NCBI GenBank assembly: GCA_958295945.1
Contig: OY282386.1
Coordinates: forward strand, 3,218,204-3,282,203
Direction of reading: 5' to 3'
From: Candidatus Poribacteria bacterium
GTDB taxonomy: Bacteria > Poribacteria > WGA-4E > WGA-3G
DNA length: 64,000 nucleotides
The notes beneath the pieces are model-generated. The model ran no database searches, was not told where the DNA came from, and was given only the letters and a program-made list of their open reading frames with translations. Position numbers and translations under genes: made by a program. Positions 44,385 to 52,165 of the stretch are shown piece by piece; positions within the stretch are counted from its first letter, which is position 1, and the number at the start of each line of letters is the position of its first letter.

Positions 44385-44879
44385 TTAAGCGTTAAATAAT
44401 GTGTATTGATGTGGACTTTCACGTATTATTTTTATCAAATAATTTTTTGTCCATGATAGTGCAGATTGAAGGTCTATAGATTCATTCGGTTGTAAATATC
44501 CTTCTCGTTTGTTTTGTCTACGAAGTGAGCTAAGACTCATTGTATTTGATTTCATTGAGTTGCAGGGTTGACACAGCAGTGCGCGGTTATCTATATGATT
44601 TGTACCTCCATCGCTCTTTGGTATAATGTGGTCAAGGTGTAAATACCTTTTGTTTGGCGGAATGTAATTGCAACCCCAACATTTAAGCCCAAATTTATTG
44701 ATAAGAATTTCGTGCATTTCGGCATGGGTAAGTGGGTTTTCAGGTTCGGCAGAATAGACATGTGGTAATTCGGGCGAATCTTTTTCATCTTGGTCTGTGC
44801 GCGCGGGAGGAGCAGTCTGATAGTGCATTTCATACTTTCCCATTTGCTTATCAAGCCATTTTTTATCAACCGCATGTTT
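44385..44879 (-). CDS. HNH endonuclease part of a methylase-HNH pair, separated by a frameshift
   Basis: The domain reads CWGCNYIPPNKRYLHLDHI, then KSDGGTNHIDNRALLCQPCN: an HNH nuclease with two C-x2-C zinc pairs and the catalytic His in LDHI. An ATG at 44843 with only a weak GAT-rich leader can start it, but the same frame stays open upstream to about 44888 (KHAVDKKWLDKQMGKYEMHYQ), which looks like genuine protein and lies in the place where related methylases run straight into an HNH domain. The methylase frame leaves this frame near 44877-44882 (GGAAAAC). It is therefore either a recent one-base change, a base-calling error, or a split gene. Confidence 0.75.
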   Translation of the reverse strand, partial: KHAVDKKWLDKQMGKYEMHYQTAPPARTDQDEKDSPELPHVYSAEPENPLTHAEMHEILINKFGLKCWGCNYIPPNKRYLHLDHIIPKSDGGTNHIDNRALLCQPCNSMKSNTMSLSSLRRQNKREGYLQPNESIDLQSALSWTKNYLIKIIRESPHQYTLFNA

Positions 44880-45847
44880 TCCATTCGCTCACGTTCTTTG
44901 CGTGAAATTCCCATAAGACGAGTGATGATATGGTAACGTGCATCTTTCCGCCTATCAACCCCTATCCAACGTCGTTTTAGATCAGCAGCAGCAATAATCG
45001 TTGTTGCACACCCACAGAAAGGGTCTAATACAAGGTTACCTTCGCTGCTACTGGCTTTAATTATGCGCTTGTAGAGGGCAAGTGGTTTTTGGTCAGGAGA
45101 TCCTGTGCGTTCGTTGGATTGTGAGTTAAGTTGTTGAAACTCGCTTTCTTGTATATATGTCCAAACGTCGTCGCAAGTTTGTCCCTCATCTAAGTAATAG
45201 CGGTTGCCTTGTCCGTTTACGTCATAGGCACGACCATATTCGTCAATATACTTATATCTTGCGGGGTTTCTCACTGGCTTCGACTGACGGTTAAAATCGT
45301 ATTTAGAAGTTTTGGTATAAAAGAAGACAATATCATGCTTTCTCTTAAAAGCAGTTTTTGGACCTTTACCTGCTTGATAATGCCACACAATTTCATTACG
45401 AAAGTTCTTTTTCCCGAAGATAGCATCCATACACATTTTGATATAATGGCTTGCAGTTGGATCGCAATGCAAATAAATACTACCAGTTTCTTTTAGGATA
45501 CGGTGCATTTCGAGAAGTCTTACACTAAGGAAACAGATAAATGCAGCAGTATCTTCGCCTTGACAGTGTTTGGCTGCATCAATTGCATGATAAAGTTCAA
45601 TATGATTGTCCTTAATTTCTTCAAGCCATTTTGGATGGACTTCGTTCCATTTCCACTGGTCAGGCAGTATGTCAGTATCTCCCCATTTCCAATTGTCAAC
45701 ATAAAAGCCTGCCGTTCCAGCACGGTTCCGTTTGGTATTAAACGGTGGATCGGTAGCAATCAGGTCTACTGTCTCACTATTCATTCCGCGAAGAACAACT
45801 AAATTGTCCATTTCATAGAGAGTATTATCTGAGAAATTTTGTGTCAT
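44591..45847 (-). CDS. Beta-class DNA methyltransferase (N4/N6), C-terminus frameshifted
   Basis: The true start is the ATG at 45845-45847 (AGGAGCATTAAT upstream); the frame is open further to 45925 without support. The catalytic motif IV is ATDPPFN at residues 31-37 and the AdoMet-binding motif I is LDPFCGCATTIIAA near residue 279. This order, IV before I, defines the beta class. Around residue 325 (ISRKERERMENM) the frame departs from the HNH-coding frame; the last 95 or so residues to 44591 overlap the HNH gene in another frame and are probably not native. It probably protects DNA against the HNH and/or other nucleases of the cassette. It starts 65 bases after the OLD-type gene. Confidence 0.85.
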   Translation of the reverse strand: MTQNFSDNTLYEMDNLVVLRGMNSETVDLIATDPPFNTKRNRAGTAGFYVDNWKWGDTDILPDQWKWNEVHPKWLEEIKDNHIELYHAIDAAKHCQGEDTAAFICFLSVRLLEMHRILKETGSIYLHCDPTASHYIKMCMDAIFGKKNFRNEIVWHYQAGKGPKTAFKRKHDIVFFYTKTSKYDFNRQSKPVRNPARYKYIDEYGRAYDVNGQGNRYYLDEGQTCDDVWTYIQESEFQQLNSQSNERTGSPDQKPLALYKRIIKASSSEGNLVLDPFCGCATTIIAAADLKRRWIGVDRRKDARYHIITRLMGISRKERERMENMRLIKNGLISKWESMKCTIRLLLPRAQTKMKKIRPNYHMSILPNLKTHLPMPKCTKFLSINLGLNVGVAITFRQTKGIYTLTTLYQRAMEVQII

Positions 45848-45912
45848 ATTAATGCTCCTATAAAAATATACGCAATAAGTAGTTTTGGGATATGTTAAGT
45901 TGAGTTTCACAT

Positions 45913-47454
45913 TTAATTTTCGCAAAGAAAATTTTGAATTTCCTTAATCGTATCAATTACTGGACCAAAAAATTCGTAATCATTGTTCTCAGCTTCACTT
46001 ACAAAAAAATCAGCTAAATCTGGTTTCTGCAAAACGAGATATTTTTCAGTAGGTTCTTCTCCATAGTACTGTTTGGTAAGTATTTGCAAAACTTGTCCCA
46101 GTTCTTTATAGGCTTTTTCGATTATATGGTTTGGGATTAAATTTTCTATTCCTTTCTTCACGTGATTATCCTTTTGATAGGATAATTCTAATAGAAAAAG
46201 ATGATCATGTTCAGCTATACGTTTGCGTAAACGTTCAATTTTACTTACTTCCTCATTGGGATCAAGAATAAATAAACTTGGTTTATTTATAGTTGTAAAA
46301 GCCGTAATATACTTTTCTAAATTATTTTTCCCACCCATCTCTACAAAATGAACTTTATCAGAAATTCCTTTCATTCTAAAAAGTCCTTGGTATATCTTAG
46401 CATCTGTCTTGCCTTCAGAAATTACGTTTATGACAGAATCGCTCCTTTCTATTTCTTCAATGAGATCGAAAGCTAGTGGTGAAAGATTGTAAAATCGTTC
46501 CGAATCGTATTCTTCAAATTTGCAGACTGATAAATCACCAGCAGCCTCTGTCAATGTGCATATAACATTATTACGTTCAGGCAATAGGTGGGGGCAATGC
46601 GTTGCGTAGATAATCTGAAACCTTTGGCTTAATGATTGAAGCATACGACTTACTTCCCGCTGTGCCTTTGGGTGTATATGCGTAAAAGGTTCGTCCATAA
46701 CAAATATCTTTTCCGATTTATCTTGATCGTTAAAAAGATAACTACAGATAGCGATTAGAGTCTGAAAACCCTCAGATTCATAACTCAAATCAACCCAGGA
46801 TGATTGTTTATCAAATTCTCTATCACTTTCCTTGTAAGAAATATGAAATTTAACTACTAATTGGTCTCCACTCCTTTGAAAAGCCACTTCAAATTCATAC
46901 TTCCTTCCAATACTGCCGCTAAGTATGTCATTAAAAGTATTTGTAAATTTCTCCAACATACCTCCTGAGTGTTCCTTATTAAATCTCCAAGCCTTATCGG
47001 GAGTACCAGTTGATGCAGCAATAGTCTTTAAAGTAAAATCACATTGACTCAAAATGTTCTGCCATGCTTTATCTTTAATATCATGATTTTTTATAGGTTG
47101 ATCGTAGTGCGGATTTTCTTCCACAGTAAAGGTATAAGATGCTGTGATCGGACTAATAGATGTAATGCATTCAGGAAGGGAATTATCGTCCCCACGTTCA
47201 ACCTCTTGGATATTTTTAGACAATTCCCTTCCGTTTTGAAGTGCTAACAATAAAGATGTCGTATTAATATCATTGATACCTACCTTGCAATCATTTTGAG
47301 GTATCGGATTATCTGAGTTTAATAAGTGTTGGATAGCTTGGATTATTGTACTCTTACCTGTACTATTCTCTCCTATAATGCATGTAATGTTAGAAAACTC
47401 AATGGTTGTGTTACTAAAACCTTTATATGATTTCAGTTCTAAAGATTTTATCAT
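45913..47454 (-). CDS. OLD-type ATPase with C-terminal TOPRIM-like nuclease domain
   Basis: A 513-residue ABC-like ATPase with Walker A GENSTGKST (28-36), a signature-like segment LSYESEGFQTL, Walker B IFVMDEPFTHIHP near 253 and a switch His in YATHCPHLL. The C-terminal TOPRIM-like domain has its Glu in ISEGKTDAKIY near 343, but the DxD motif reads DPN (LFILDPNEE near 400), so one metal ligand is replaced. The layout matches class 2 OLD proteins, GajA of Gabija and the PARIS ATPase, which act in phage defence. No GajB-type helicase is present; the partner here is the methylase-HNH gene. The ATG is at 47454 with GGAGGTTTA upstream. Confidence 0.85.
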   Translation of the reverse strand: MIKSLELKSYKGFSNTTIEFSNITCIIGENSTGKSTIIQAIQHLLNSDNPIPQNDCKVGINDINTTSLLLALQNGRELSKNIQEVERGDDNSLPECITSISPITASYTFTVEENPHYDQPIKNHDIKDKAWQNILSQCDFTLKTIAASTGTPDKAWRFNKEHSGGMLEKFTNTFNDILSGSIGRKYEFEVAFQRSGDQLVVKFHISYKESDREFDKQSSWVDLSYESEGFQTLIAICSYLFNDQDKSEKIFVMDEPFTHIHPKAQREVSRMLQSLSQRFQIIYATHCPHLLPERNNVICTLTEAAGDLSVCKFEEYDSERFYNLSPLAFDLIEEIERSDSVINVISEGKTDAKIYQGLFRMKGISDKVHFVEMGGKNNLEKYITAFTTINKPSLFILDPNEEVSKIERLRKRIAEHDHLFLLELSYQKDNHVKKGIENLIPNHIIEKAYKELGQVLQILTKQYYGEEPTEKYLVLQKPDLADFFVSEAENNDYEFFGPVIDTIKEIQNFLCEN

Positions 47455-47777
47455 AAACCCAAATAAACCTCCTTTTGTAGTTTTGGCTTGTTTTTTATTT
47501 TTCGTTGAGTCTTGAGATTACACCAATTCTAATAATTAAAGACGCATTTATGTGGTTCATATAAGATAAATGTAAGAGACGCAATGAATTGCGTGACTAC
47601 GAACAGTCTATTTCTTTAAGCGAAGTCATTTTTTAAAATTGATATAAGCATTAGAATAAAATAGACACATTACCTCAACAAGGTTAGGAACCTCGTTACC
47701 GTAGGAGGAAGATGTGTTTTATTCTTAGGTTTCACCACATATAAAACATCAAATACCCCAAATAACCCCATCAACGT
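47455..47777. repeat. 323-bp gap with palindromic element at 47653-47725
   Basis: AGAATAAAATAGACACAT (47653) is matched in inverted orientation by ATGTGTTTTATTCT ending at 47725. Inside is AACAAGGTTAGGAACCTCGTT, the same hairpin family as at 14697. GAATTGCGTGACTACGAA at 47586-47603 repeats a sequence at 6286. No gene was seen. The promoter of the OLD-type gene must lie here. Confidence 0.6.
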
Positions 47778-48116
47778 CTAAGCAAATTCGTTAAGTGGCG
47801 GTCTAAGATGGGCAATTAAATCATTTTCAATTTCAAAGCGCGATTCTGTAGGTTGAGGAACATATACAAAAATACAATTCATACCTTGACGGAGCGCTTC
47901 GTCCCATTTTTCATGGTTTGGATTCAATCGCTCTTTAAAAGCTGATGTTTCTCCAATGTATAGAAAGTTATGGTCTGTTGCACCTTGTGTGTTTGGTACG
48001 GCTTTTGAAAAAATATAGACTCCTGGGGCATTATAAATTGGTCCCTCTAAATCATATACTACAAACGGGTATGAATGATTACCTACACCGACATTCATAG
48101 GTCCTATTCTTGTCAT
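47778..48116 (-). CDS. GIY-YIG nuclease
   Basis: A 112-residue protein with a GIY-YIG core: APGVYIFSKA supplies the first motif and NFLYIGETSAFKERL the second with its Arg, followed by an acidic residue in FEIENDLIAHLRPPLN, where the metal-binding Glu and the final Asn-type residue lie. The frame is open to 48173, but AAGGAGCACAAAA directly before the ATG at 48114-48116 fixes the start. It is the first gene of the cassette, 100 bases downstream of the DUF1015 stop codon. GIY-YIG proteins act as homing or restriction nucleases; here it may be the mobility or restriction part. Confidence 0.82.
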   Translation of the reverse strand: MTRIGPMNVGVGNHSYPFVVYDLEGPIYNAPGVYIFSKAVPNTQGATDHNFLYIGETSAFKERLNPNHEKWDEALRQGMNCIFVYVPQPTESRFEIENDLIAHLRPPLNEFA

Positions 48117-48216
48117 TTTTGTGCTCCTTAAGTATGAAATACACACTTGTTTATGCCTGTCCAGACTTATCAATACCTATTACATTATAGCACAATCTGT
48201 TGCGTAATTTTAGGTA

Positions 48217-48338
48217 CTAATTACCCATTCAATAAGTTCACAACGAAGCCCGTTGCCATCTTCGGATAGAAGTATGTTGATTTCTGCGGCATTACTGATC
48301 CTGCCTTTGCAACATCTAAAACTTGTTGTACAGGTGTC
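48217..48338 (-). repeat. Right 122-bp direct repeat: functional 3' end of the DUF1015 gene
   Basis: This copy forms the last 38 codons and the stop of the intact DUF1015 gene and pairs with the orphan copy at 44183-44304 (118 of 122 bases identical). Confidence 0.95.
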
Positions 48339-49483
48339 GGATTCATGAGTAATGCGACACGATCAGAACCCTCTTTTACATGATCAATGACATCATCAGT
48401 ATAAGCGGTATAGCTGATATGGTCTGCTAATGTTTCAATCTTAAAGAGTTTCTGAATTATAGTATCTTGAACAAGCGTAACATCTAATTGTCCTTCAGAT
48501 ATTGAATGTGGTATCAATAAACGAAATTTATTGTCAGGAGTGGACATCCCAACAGCAGGAGATTTCCCTCTAAACGCTTCCAATTTTGCCATAAGGTTTG
48601 AAAGGGAGTCTAATTCGTGTACCTCAAATACTTCAGGCATTCCAGCAATTGCCTGATTGATCTGTTCCGCAGTTAACTCACTGAGCAAGCGATGTATTGC
48701 TAATACTGCCAATCCGGGTGATTCCATTCGAACAAGATTGACCATCATATAGTCATATCCAAGTGATGTGTTGATGCCTCTCTGGCGAGACATCTCATCT
48801 CTGAATGACAGTGCAGTTTCATACCGATGATGTCCATCTGCAATTAATAGTGGTTTGGCGGAAAATAGTTTTTGTATTTTGTTATTAGAATCGGGATTTT
48901 CCATACACCATAATTGATGTGTGCTCCCAAAAGTCTCCGAACAATCTAGCTCAGGTGGATTGTCATCAGTAAAATCCTGCATGATTTGTTCAATATCACC
49001 GTTAATATCTTGATAGAGAAGAAATATCGGACTAAGATTGGCGTGGCATGCACGCATAAGGTTGAGTCTGTCTATTTTGGGTCCGGCGTGTGTCTTTTCA
49101 TGGGGGAGGATAACCTTGTTCTCAAACGGTTCAAGTTTGATGAGCGCAATTATTGCCCGACGCGTATAGTGTTTTCCATCTGGAGCAGTAAATGATTGAT
49201 CGTAGATGTAATAACGGGGAGTAGTGTCTTGGACGAGGGTATTATTTGACATCCATTGCTGCATCAATTTCGCTGCACGCGTATATTGATTGTTTTTTTC
49301 AGTATCATCATCCTGGGGTTGGCTCAAAATTAGTCGGATGATATTTTGAGGGTGGTGTGCTTCCAATTCAATTCGTTCTTCAGGCTTTATCACATCGTAG
49401 GGTGGTGCAATTACATCTGCGATATCACCTACTTTCTCTACATTGTAACGCAAGCCTTGAAAGGGTACAACCGTAGTTTCCAT
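48221..49483 (-). CDS. DUF1015 family protein
   Basis: A 420-residue protein of the widespread DUF1015 family, of the family's normal length. Family blocks are VVPFQGLRYN, IAPPYDVIKPEER, LPHEKTHAGPKIDRLNLM and LIADGHHRYETALSF. The biochemical function is unknown; members are often next to serine or cysteine metabolism genes, and here cysteine synthase is 47 bases upstream. The last 38 codons lie in a direct repeat that marks the border of the inserted cassette, so the terminus may come from a related allele. Confidence 0.92.
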   Translation of the reverse strand: METTVVPFQGLRYNVEKVGDIADVIAPPYDVIKPEERIELEAHHPQNIIRLILSQPQDDDTEKNNQYTRAAKLMQQWMSNNTLVQDTTPRYYIYDQSFTAPDGKHYTRRAIIALIKLEPFENKVILPHEKTHAGPKIDRLNLMRACHANLSPIFLLYQDINGDIEQIMQDFTDDNPPELDCSETFGSTHQLWCMENPDSNNKIQKLFSAKPLLIADGHHRYETALSFRDEMSRQRGINTSLGYDYMMVNLVRMESPGLAVLAIHRLLSELTAEQINQAIAGMPEVFEVHELDSLSNLMAKLEAFRGKSPAVGMSTPDNKFRLLIPHSISEGQLDVTLVQDTIIQKLFKIETLADHISYTAYTDDVIDHVKEGSDRVALLMNPTPVQQVLDVAKAGSVMPQKSTYFYPKMATGFVVNLLNG

Positions 49484-49530
49484 AAATCTCCATTCTCATA
49501 TAGGGTTTGGATTTCAAAACCAAAGTCGGC

Positions 49531-50460
49531 TTAATCCCACAAGCTCGTACTAAAATACCTTTCACCGAGGTCATTAAATACAGTGACGATTACACCTTCT
49601 TTTATTTCTTGTGCCAGTTTGTATGCCCCGTATAGATATCCGCCTGAAGATTGTCCAACAAACCAACCTTTCTTTGTTAGACGGGTACACATATCATAAG
49701 CATCTTCAATAGTTGCAGGAATTTGACTATCAATTATATTTACATCAAGAATTTTAGGCACAATATCTTCTGCACCACCAAGTTTTTTCAATCCCTCAAT
49801 TCCGGGAAATTCTTCAGGTGCTATTGAACAGATATGAATATTCGGATTATAATCTTTCAGACAACGTCCAACACCTGTAATAGTGCCACCAGTCCCTACA
49901 CCTGCTACGAAATGCGTAATTCTTCCATCTGTTTGTTTCCAAATTTCCTTACCTGTAGTATCAAAATGTGCGCGCCAGTTATCATCATTGTCATATTGGG
50001 ATTTGAAGAAATATCTATCGGGTTGTGCTTCGTATCTGCGTTGCACTTCTCGTAACGCTTCATCATATCCAAGTATTGCGTCAGTATATATAATCTGCGC
50101 ACCGTGTGATCGAATTCGTTTTTTCCGTTCTCCACTGGCGTTATCTGGGATAACGAGTTCAACTTGGTACCCAAGTATCGCTCCAATCATTGCATAGGCG
50201 ATTCCTGCGTTGCCTGAACTTGAATCCAATATGACTTTATCTCGAGTCAGTTCTCCAGATGCAATTGCTTCTGTTACCATTCTTAGGACGGGTCTATCTT
50301 TTATAGAACCGCCTGGGTTATAGGTTTCCACTTTTGCATAGATCTCAACATTTGGCAATTCGTCTTTAAAGAGATCAATTCTTGCAAGAGGTGTATTTCC
50401 AATCTGCTGTAGTAGTGGATAATCAGAAAGCTTCACTATTGAACCTGTTCGGTTGTCCAT
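49531..50460 (-). CDS. Cysteine synthase family PLP enzyme
   Basis: A 309-residue fold-type II PLP enzyme. The PLP lysine is K54 in NPGGSIKDRP; SSSGNAGIAYA is the substrate loop, and GVGTGGTITG holds the phosphate. The C-terminus GWFVGQSSGG supplies the pyridine-nitrogen serine. It would make cysteine from O-acetylserine (or O-phosphoserine) and sulfide, thiosulfate or a related sulfur donor; CysK, CysM and cystathionine beta-synthase types cannot be told apart here. It fits with sat and the sulfite-oxidase-like gene as sulfur metabolism. It starts 24 bases after an unknown gene and precedes DUF1015. Confidence 0.92.
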   Translation of the reverse strand: MDNRTGSIVKLSDYPLLQQIGNTPLARIDLFKDELPNVEIYAKVETYNPGGSIKDRPVLRMVTEAIASGELTRDKVILDSSSGNAGIAYAMIGAILGYQVELVIPDNASGERKKRIRSHGAQIIYTDAILGYDEALREVQRRYEAQPDRYFFKSQYDNDDNWRAHFDTTGKEIWKQTDGRITHFVAGVGTGGTITGVGRCLKDYNPNIHICSIAPEEFPGIEGLKKLGGAEDIVPKILDVNIIDSQIPATIEDAYDMCTRLTKKGWFVGQSSGGYLYGAYKLAQEIKEGVIVTVFNDLGERYFSTSLWD

Positions 50461-50484
50461 ATAGTGTAATATACCCTACCTTTT

Positions 50485-51099
50485 CTATATTATGTCTGCG
50501 ATGCGACCACTTATGAGTTTCTTCATATATGAAATAGCAGCATCTTCAGTTAATTCACCGTTTAGTATAGGTTTTACCTCAAATTCTGCGAGTCTTATAG
50601 TGGGATTGAGTCCGTGCTGCGGGGGTAACCAATCCCTGAACGTATCAAAAAAAGCCCGTTGCGCTGCCCTGCCGTTCACATAAGGAAAATCTGCTGTATG
50701 CCTTCTGAATCGGTCTGGACCTTTTGCAAGTGCTGCTTGATGGTGTTCCTTGCAAAACGTAACATATTTATCTGGTTCGTAGGCAAGCGGTATGTTTTCA
50801 GAATAATATTTGAATGTCAATTCTCTATATTTTGTGAAGTGCTGTAATTCATCAAACTCAAAGATAAAATTATATGGTTCAGGAAAATATGCGTCAGGAG
50901 TAAGATAACCGTCTGCTTTTGCTTCAGTGCCTTGCCAATCTCCGTTGAGTTCTCCGTAAAGGTGCATCAACTTGTCATAAAGATTCCCGACATACTCAGG
51001 ATAAGGTTTGTTCCGAAGCCATTCAAACTGTGCGCGTTTTTCAGCAGAAATCTCTAATGTTTGTTCAAGGAGAGCGATGATACCGACTTCTAATCGCAT
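50485..51099 (-). CDS. Unrecognised protein with a Vsr-like nuclease signature
   Basis: A 204-residue protein that I cannot assign to a named family with confidence. The segment AYFPEPYNFIFEFDELQHFTKYR, with E-x-D-x-x-Q-H followed by an Arg and a helix, resembles the catalytic region of Vsr/DUF559-type nucleases. A conserved-looking CKEHHQAALAKGPDRFRRHTADFPYVNGR follows. It is cytoplasmic. It lies between the sugar isomerase gene (21 bases upstream) and cysteine synthase. The ATG has no obvious ribosome binding site, so translation may depend on the upstream gene. Confidence 0.55.
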   Translation of the reverse strand: MRLEVGIIALLEQTLEISAEKRAQFEWLRNKPYPEYVGNLYDKLMHLYGELNGDWQGTEAKADGYLTPDAYFPEPYNFIFEFDELQHFTKYRELTFKYYSENIPLAYEPDKYVTFCKEHHQAALAKGPDRFRRHTADFPYVNGRAAQRAFFDTFRDWLPPQHGLNPTIRLAEFEVKPILNGELTEDAAISYMKKLISGRIADII

Positions 51100-51120
51100 G
51101 TAAGAAAAAGCCGACTCTGT

Positions 51121-51927
51121 TTATACAGACTCGGTGTCCAGATTTTTCAATGAATTCTCAACTAAAGGTGTAGTTAGACTTGCGAGAAAATCTCTATCCC
51201 GTTGTAAAGCATCCATTTTGTTATCACCGTGGACAAATTCGACGTGAATATATCCATCATAACCTTGACTCCCAAGAGTTTCAACGACCCTGCTATAGTC
51301 AACAACGCCGTCAGAGATTGGACATGCTTTACCGTTTTCATCAAAGTTCTGCGCGTGAATATTGACAACGTGGGGTGCAAGTCGTTGGGCAGCAGTATGC
51401 GGTTCATCAGCATCATATCGTGAAAGTGGTTGATAATATGTCTTTAGAGATGGCATATTGGTGTTTTCAATAATTTCAAGGATGGTGTCAACTGTATCAG
51501 ACAGATGGTTATTGTGCATCTCCAAACCCATGACAATACTCCGGAAATTTGCCCATTGTGACAAACTGACTAATCGGAATAAGATCATTCGTTTATCGTC
51601 AGGTATAATAGATTTTGACGGACCGCCTCCAGACCAAATCCGAACCAGATTTGTGCCAAGACCGTGTGCAATTTTAAATGCATCCTCAAAATGCTTCTGA
51701 TGAAATTCCATCAAGGGATTAACATAGGATCCATAAGCAGAAATCGACAATCCTTTCTGTTGCACCAACTGCTTAATGTTCTTCACATAAGTATCATCGT
51801 ATTCAAGTGGCATGTGTGGTGGTTTTCCCCATACTTCGATGCCATCAAATCCGTAGTCAGCAGCAATATCAATTACCTCTTCTAATGGTTTTTCTTCAAA
51901 TGCGATTGTACATAAACCCAATTTCAT
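51121..51927 (-). CDS. Sugar phosphate isomerase/epimerase (xylose-isomerase-like TIM barrel)
   Basis: A 268-residue TIM-barrel protein of the AP-endonuclease-2/xylose-isomerase-like fold. Metal-site residues are visible in MGLEMHNNHLSDT (Glu, His), VVNIHAQNFDENG (His) and YIHVEFVHGD (Glu). The frame is open upstream to 52227, but that part overlaps the divergent promoter of the superoxide dismutase gene and reads as non-protein; the ATG at 51925-51927 with GGGGA upstream begins the family's N-terminus (MKLGLCTIAFEEKPLEEV). The substrate is unknown. It heads the long minus-strand run. Confidence 0.88.
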   Translation of the reverse strand: MKLGLCTIAFEEKPLEEVIDIAADYGFDGIEVWGKPPHMPLEYDDTYVKNIKQLVQQKGLSISAYGSYVNPLMEFHQKHFEDAFKIAHGLGTNLVRIWSGGGPSKSIIPDDKRMILFRLVSLSQWANFRSIVMGLEMHNNHLSDTVDTILEIIENTNMPSLKTYYQPLSRYDADEPHTAAQRLAPHVVNIHAQNFDENGKACPISDGVVDYSRVVETLGSQGYDGYIHVEFVHGDNKMDALQRDRDFLASLTTPLVENSLKNLDTESV

Positions 51928-52106
51928 TGATCTGTCCCCGCTTGAATATAACTTATAGATAGGATACCACAAATCATCGTGGATTGCAAGGAAAGTTGAT
52001 TCCTTGGGGTATGTAAAGTTTTTGGCACTACAATAGGTAACAGGTTTTTCACTTGAATTGATGTCTACGATGACAAAAACTTTACACACACAGAAAACGC
52101 ATACTC

Positions 52107-52135
52107 TTGACACAAACAATATTATCTGGTAACAT
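52107..52135 (+). promoter_or_regulatory. Promoter of the superoxide dismutase operon
   Basis: TTGACA (52107-52112) and TAACAT (52130-52135) are separated by 17 bases. It lies 30 bases upstream of the gene at 52166. Confidence 0.6.
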
Positions 52136-52165
52136 ATACTCAAAACTATTTTGTGAGGAAAAACC

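Larger units (their letters stand above)
44305..48216. mobile_element. 3.9-kb nuclease/methylase cassette inserted at the DUF1015 gene end
   Basis: The block between the two 122-bp direct repeats holds, in transcription order, a GIY-YIG nuclease, a repeat-bearing gap, an OLD-type ATPase/TOPRIM gene, and a methyltransferase with an HNH part in a shifted frame, all on the minus strand. It splits what would otherwise be a tight DUF1015-esterase operon. No integrase or transposase is encoded. By eye the genes are more AT-rich than their neighbours. The mechanism of entry is unknown. Confidence 0.8.

Noticed and set aside
44877-44883. Programmed minus-one ribosomal frameshift site in the methylase-HNH gene
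   Set aside because: GGAAAAC does not fit the X-XXY-YYZ rule in the methylase frame and no stimulatory hairpin is obvious; kept only as a remote alternative.
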